Positions 61,355 to 64,000 of a stretch of DNA of 64,000 bases are shown here, piece by piece (positions within the stretch are counted from its first letter, which is position 1; every line of letters begins with the position of its first letter). This stretch comes from an uncultured Alphaproteobacteria bacterium. GTDB taxonomy: Bacteria; Pseudomonadota; Alphaproteobacteria; JALCBB01. Made by a program: the position numbers and the translations under genes. Location of the stretch: assembly GCA_958267355.1 (NCBI GenBank), contig OY279575.1, forward strand, positions 1,682,295 to 1,746,294, written 5' to 3'. The notes beneath the pieces are model-generated. The model had not been told where the DNA came from and did not search any database. It worked only from the letters and a program-made list of their open reading frames with translations.

Positions 61355-62874
61355 TCTTTCGCAACTTAATCATCGGTGCGATGGCACTGGGGCTTCTTGC
61401 GGGATGCAAGAAGTACGATGAGAACAAGGTTTCCATCAAGGAAGACGCGAGCGAGCTGACGGCTCAGCTGGACGATTTCCGTAATAACCTTCCGCAGGAT
61501 CAGCGTGACAGTAATGTCCGTGCCAACAATGGCATTTGGCTTGGTGCTGAAGTTGTGCCTGTGCCGAGCAGAAATCTTTTGCCGAAGCACCTTGAAGGGC
61601 CGCGTGGTTTTGTTTTCTCCAGCGGTGATTCGATTTCCTTTGAGGACATGATCTATCCGCTGACGCAAGCGACGGGGATTAGTGTTTTCTTCGCCCCCGA
61701 GCTGGACAGCGTGGACGTAGAATTTGACAGTGGTATCGCTTACGAAGGCCCGCTTTCGCGGTTTCTGGATTCGATAGCCTCTTCGGCGAATGTCTATTGG
61801 TCGTATGACCCCACCACGAGGTCAATTGAGTTTTACGAGCATGTGACTCGTGCTTTCCGCGTTCACGCTTTTGGCAACGCGGTTTCTGCCTCTGCGTCAG
61901 CAGGGAATGTCAGCACCTCCGCGAGCGTAGACCTGTGGGCAGAAATTGTCGCAGGTGTGGAATCAATCATTGGTGGCGATGGCACGGTGCAAAACTCTTC
62001 GTCCAGTGGTTATCTGGTGGTTACCACTACGCCACGGCGTATGCGTCTTATTCGTGACTTCCTAGAACAGCAAAACCGCGAGCGTCTGCGTCAGTTGGTT
62101 GTCCATGTCGGTGTCTATAGCGTCAGCCTAGAAGACTCGCAGGCAGTTGGTGTTGACTTAAGCCTTGCCTTCGAACGTTTGGGTAGCAAGATCGGAATCA
62201 AAACCCCAGATGGCTTGGGTTCGGTGGGTGGTGTTTCCACGACCTTTGCTGTCTTAGAAGGTGATCAAGGTCCTGCGACCAAGCCGGGTGTCTATCTCAA
62301 GGGCTCGCAGGTTGCGGTTCAGGCTCTTGGTAAGCTAGGTGATGTTTCGGTTATGACGACTGCGTCGCTTACCACCTTGAACGACCAGCCTGTGCCTTTG
62401 AATGTTGGCAAGACCCGCAACTATGTGTCTTCTTCTACGACCACCCTGTCTGATACAGGGGGTGCGGCGACTGTCACCTCGTCTTCGGGTTCGGTCAGTG
62501 AGGGGCTGGATATTGTGGTGCGTCCGCGGATTCTGCCTGACAACCGTGTCCGCCTAGAGCTGTCTATGTCGCTCAACGAGGTAGAGAAGTTCACCGTGCT
62601 AGGAAGCGGCGCAGGTGCTATTCAGTTGCCTGAAGTTGCGACGCGGGACTTCCTGAACCAAGTTGTCTTGGATAACGGTGACACGTTGGTTCTTTCGGGC
62701 TACGAGAAGACAAGCGATTCTGCCAGTCGCCAAGGGATCACGCCCAGCCTTTGGGTGCTTGGTGGAAGCACCCGTGGCTCTGACACGCGCAGTGTTGTGG
62801 TGCTAACGGTTCAGCCGATCATTCTCGAGTCGACCGACCTTTATGAAGTTCCTGTGACTGCGCTTGAAGGCTAA
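61351..62874 (+). CDS. pilN: PilN-type outer-membrane secretin lipoprotein
   Basis: A 507-residue secretin starting at GTG 61351. The lipobox LLAGC places lipidated Cys at about residue 20. N-terminal secretin domains include SFEDMIYPLTQATGISVFFAPEL; a second domain precedes SSSGYLVVTTTPRRMRLIRDFL. The C-terminal secretin core carries VAVQALGKLGDVSVMTTASLTTLNDQPVPLNVGKTRNYV and ends with TRSVVVLTVQPIIL. It would form the outer-membrane pore for a type IVb pilus. Translationally coupled to the TcpQ-like gene. Confidence 0.9.
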   Translation: MIFRNLIIGAMALGLLAGCKKYDENKVSIKEDASELTAQLDDFRNNLPQDQRDSNVRANNGIWLGAEVVPVPSRNLLPKHLEGPRGFVFSSGDSISFEDMIYPLTQATGISVFFAPELDSVDVEFDSGIAYEGPLSRFLDSIASSANVYWSYDPTTRSIEFYEHVTRAFRVHAFGNAVSASASAGNVSTSASVDLWAEIVAGVESIIGGDGTVQNSSSSGYLVVTTTPRRMRLIRDFLEQQNRERLRQLVVHVGVYSVSLEDSQAVGVDLSLAFERLGSKIGIKTPDGLGSVGGVSTTFAVLEGDQGPATKPGVYLKGSQVAVQALGKLGDVSVMTTASLTTLNDQPVPLNVGKTRNYVSSSTTTLSDTGGAATVTSSSGSVSEGLDIVVRPRILPDNRVRLELSMSLNEVEKFTVLGSGAGAIQLPEVATRDFLNQVVLDNGDTLVLSGYEKTSDSASRQGITPSLWVLGGSTRGSDTRSVVVLTVQPIILESTDLYEVPVTALEG

Positions 62875-62983
62875 ATTTTAGGGTTAGAAAATCTCGCGGT
62901 GCAGAAGCGAAGCGGGTTGCAACGAGCGGGTCACACAACTCTTAGGTCAAATTAGGTCAAACGAGAGTCTCAAGGTTTAAGGC

Positions 62984-64000
62984 ATGTCGGATCAAGTCCA
63001 AGATACTGAAGCGCAAGAAGAAGGGGCGCCAATGCCACCTCCTGCTATGGAGGAAGAGGTATCGCGCAACGGCGTCATCAATCTTCTAGATCGCGATTGG
63101 GCGATCGGCGTTGATTGGTATGCCTACGACCTTGGTGTTGTTTCTGCCAACATCGCTCGCTTTGCGAGTGCGCATAAGCCGTACATTCAGCGCAAGCAAG
63201 AGCAGCGCAACATTGGTGTTGGCAATCCCGACTTAGGGCACTCCAAGCTTGCTGTTGCCGCCGCCGCCCTTGCCAACTGGCGGCCTGGTTCTTGGATTGC
63301 GGTCTATCCTTTAGGCGGCGGGCTTTATTGGCTGGTTGCGGTTTTGCGCAACATCATTGTTGAGGATACGGCTGCTCTCACCGAACAAGAGGCGCGGAAT
63401 CTCTATAAGGAGATGACCTCCCCCGATTGGGGCTGGGAGCTTGTTGCCGCTGATGAAAACTGGGAGCGCGGAGGCTTACAGCTTTCTGAAGATGCGCTGA
63501 TTGCTCCAAACCTAGAAAGCGATTTGAGCTCAAGTCTTTCCGTTTCTGACCCTGAAGTTCTTTCGCAGTCGATTGCTTGGGGGCATATTTTCCGCAAGTA
63601 TTGGTATATTCCGCTTCCGTTTGTTGCTGTGGCTCTTATCATCTACTTTGAGATTCCCAGTCGCCTCATAAATATTTTCATCACAGAGGTGGGAGACATT
63701 ACAATTCAAGAAACCCTTGTAGACTTGCCTCCTGCCTATGCGTTAGAGCCGCGGGCTGATGTTTGGTTGCTGAACTGTGCGCGTAATTTGAATCCGATGG
63801 CGTATTTTGTGCCGGGTTGGACTTTGACTCGCATTACCTGTGATTCTGAAAGCGACCGCATTGTCTATGACTATTCCCGCGACCCTGCGGGGGTTGAGCG
63901 GCAGTTGGAAGTTGTGTGGGACGACATCACTTCACAGAAAGAGTTACAGATTAGTCCGCAGAGTTCTTTTGTGGTGACGGATCTTGGCTATGCAAATGAC
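62984..64000 (+). CDS. pilO2: Type IVb pilus protein PilO2-like, 5' part
   Basis: The frame from ATG 62984 (AAGG upstream) is open to the window end, about 339 residues, so the gene is cut. It has an acidic Pro-rich N-terminus, a PilO2-type region (GVINLLDRDWAIGVDWYAYD and LANWRPGSWIAVYPLGGGLYWLVAVL), one membrane helix near residue 215 (YWYIPLPFVAVALIIYFEIP), and a periplasmic part with WLLNCARNLNP and VPGWTLTRITCDS. In R64 and related systems PilO2 is an inner-membrane alignment protein encoded after the secretin. The rest of the operon lies beyond the window. Confidence 0.75.
   Translation, partial: MSDQVQDTEAQEEGAPMPPPAMEEEVSRNGVINLLDRDWAIGVDWYAYDLGVVSANIARFASAHKPYIQRKQEQRNIGVGNPDLGHSKLAVAAAALANWRPGSWIAVYPLGGGLYWLVAVLRNIIVEDTAALTEQEARNLYKEMTSPDWGWELVAADENWERGGLQLSEDALIAPNLESDLSSSLSVSDPEVLSQSIAWGHIFRKYWYIPLPFVAVALIIYFEIPSRLINIFITEVGDITIQETLVDLPPAYALEPRADVWLLNCARNLNPMAYFVPGWTLTRITCDSESDRIVYDYSRDPAGVERQLEVVWDDITSQKELQISPQSSFVVTDLGYAND

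Noticed and set aside
1-64000. tRNA or rRNA genes
   Set aside because: I scanned the gaps for T-loop-like GTTCGANNCC and rRNA words and saw none; a covariance search would be decisive.

Overview
This 64 kb window is chromosomal DNA of about even base composition from an alphaproteobacterium. The evidence is several lineage markers together: a CcrM-type GANTC adenine methyltransferase, a PopZ-like polar protein between tolC and valS, a ChvI/ChvG two-component pair, an IalB-family protein, a split b/b' ATP synthase stator, an alphaproteobacterial SMC with the ATP synthase F0 operon beside it, and the ctaB-coxF-ctaG-coxC run. Genus cannot be read from sequence alone; a Rhodospirillales-like or deep-branching lineage is a guess. 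No tRNA, rRNA, CRISPR array, transposase or phage gene was recognised.

Layout. 0-2.2 kb: cytochrome oxidase assembly and subunit III. 2.4-8.9 kb, minus strand: a nucleoside-type (BMP/Nup) ABC importer with two binding-protein paralogues. 9.2-13.2 kb: surf1, thrC and an M16 peptidase. 13.3-19.7 kb: peroxiredoxin, a DsbD/ScsB-type reductase, YqgE/AlgH, and an ispH-thrB-rnhA operon. 20.3-22.1 kb: a large lipoprotein with a TbpB-like C-terminus, own promoter and strong terminator. 22.2-26.9 kb: gcvT-gcvH-gcvP. 27-29 kb: carotenoid oxygenase and a DUF2141 protein. 29.1-32.1 kb: ATP synthase F0 operon (atpI, B, E, F', F) with a frameshift in atpI. 32.2-44 kb: smc, dsbA, dciA, mutY, ccrM, rnhB, a CPA2 antiporter and a PA0069-type radical SAM protein. 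44.3-55.2 kb: pcm-like methyltransferase, tolC, popZ, valS, a small basic protein, murA, hisG, a UPF0262/tyrosine-phosphatase fusion and infA. 55.5-60.3 kb: chvI, chvG, ialB-like, argG. 60.8-64 kb: start of an R64/Tcp-like type IVb pilus operon (TcpQ-domain protein, PilN secretin, PilO2), cut by the window end.

The most unusual property is not one gene but a window-wide load of degenerate short tandem repeats. In genes the unit is usually 15 bp (also 12, 21 and 24 bp), keeps the frame, and encodes hydrophilic 4-8 residue repeats in otherwise ordinary housekeeping proteins: ThrC, M16 peptidase, DsbD, AtpF', AtpI, MutY, CcrM, RnhB, the antiporter, PopZ, the pre-MurA protein and the UPF0262 fusion. 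Between genes units of 14, 15, 16, 26, 27 and 39 bp occur, several spanning a stop codon (argG, gcvP, infA). One array is read in two frames by two overlapping genes; another has apparently joined two normally separate genes. An ongoing repeat-generating process that reshapes termini, linkers and gene boundaries is my leading candidate for something not yet described here.

Functionally the window is mainly core metabolism (respiration, ATP synthesis, threonine, arginine, histidine and glycine pathways), envelope work (MurA, TolC, Dsb proteins, antiporter, lipoprotein, ChvG/I) and chromosome/cell-cycle functions (SMC, DciA, PopZ, CcrM, RNases H, MutY), plus a pilus locus as the clearest accessory element.
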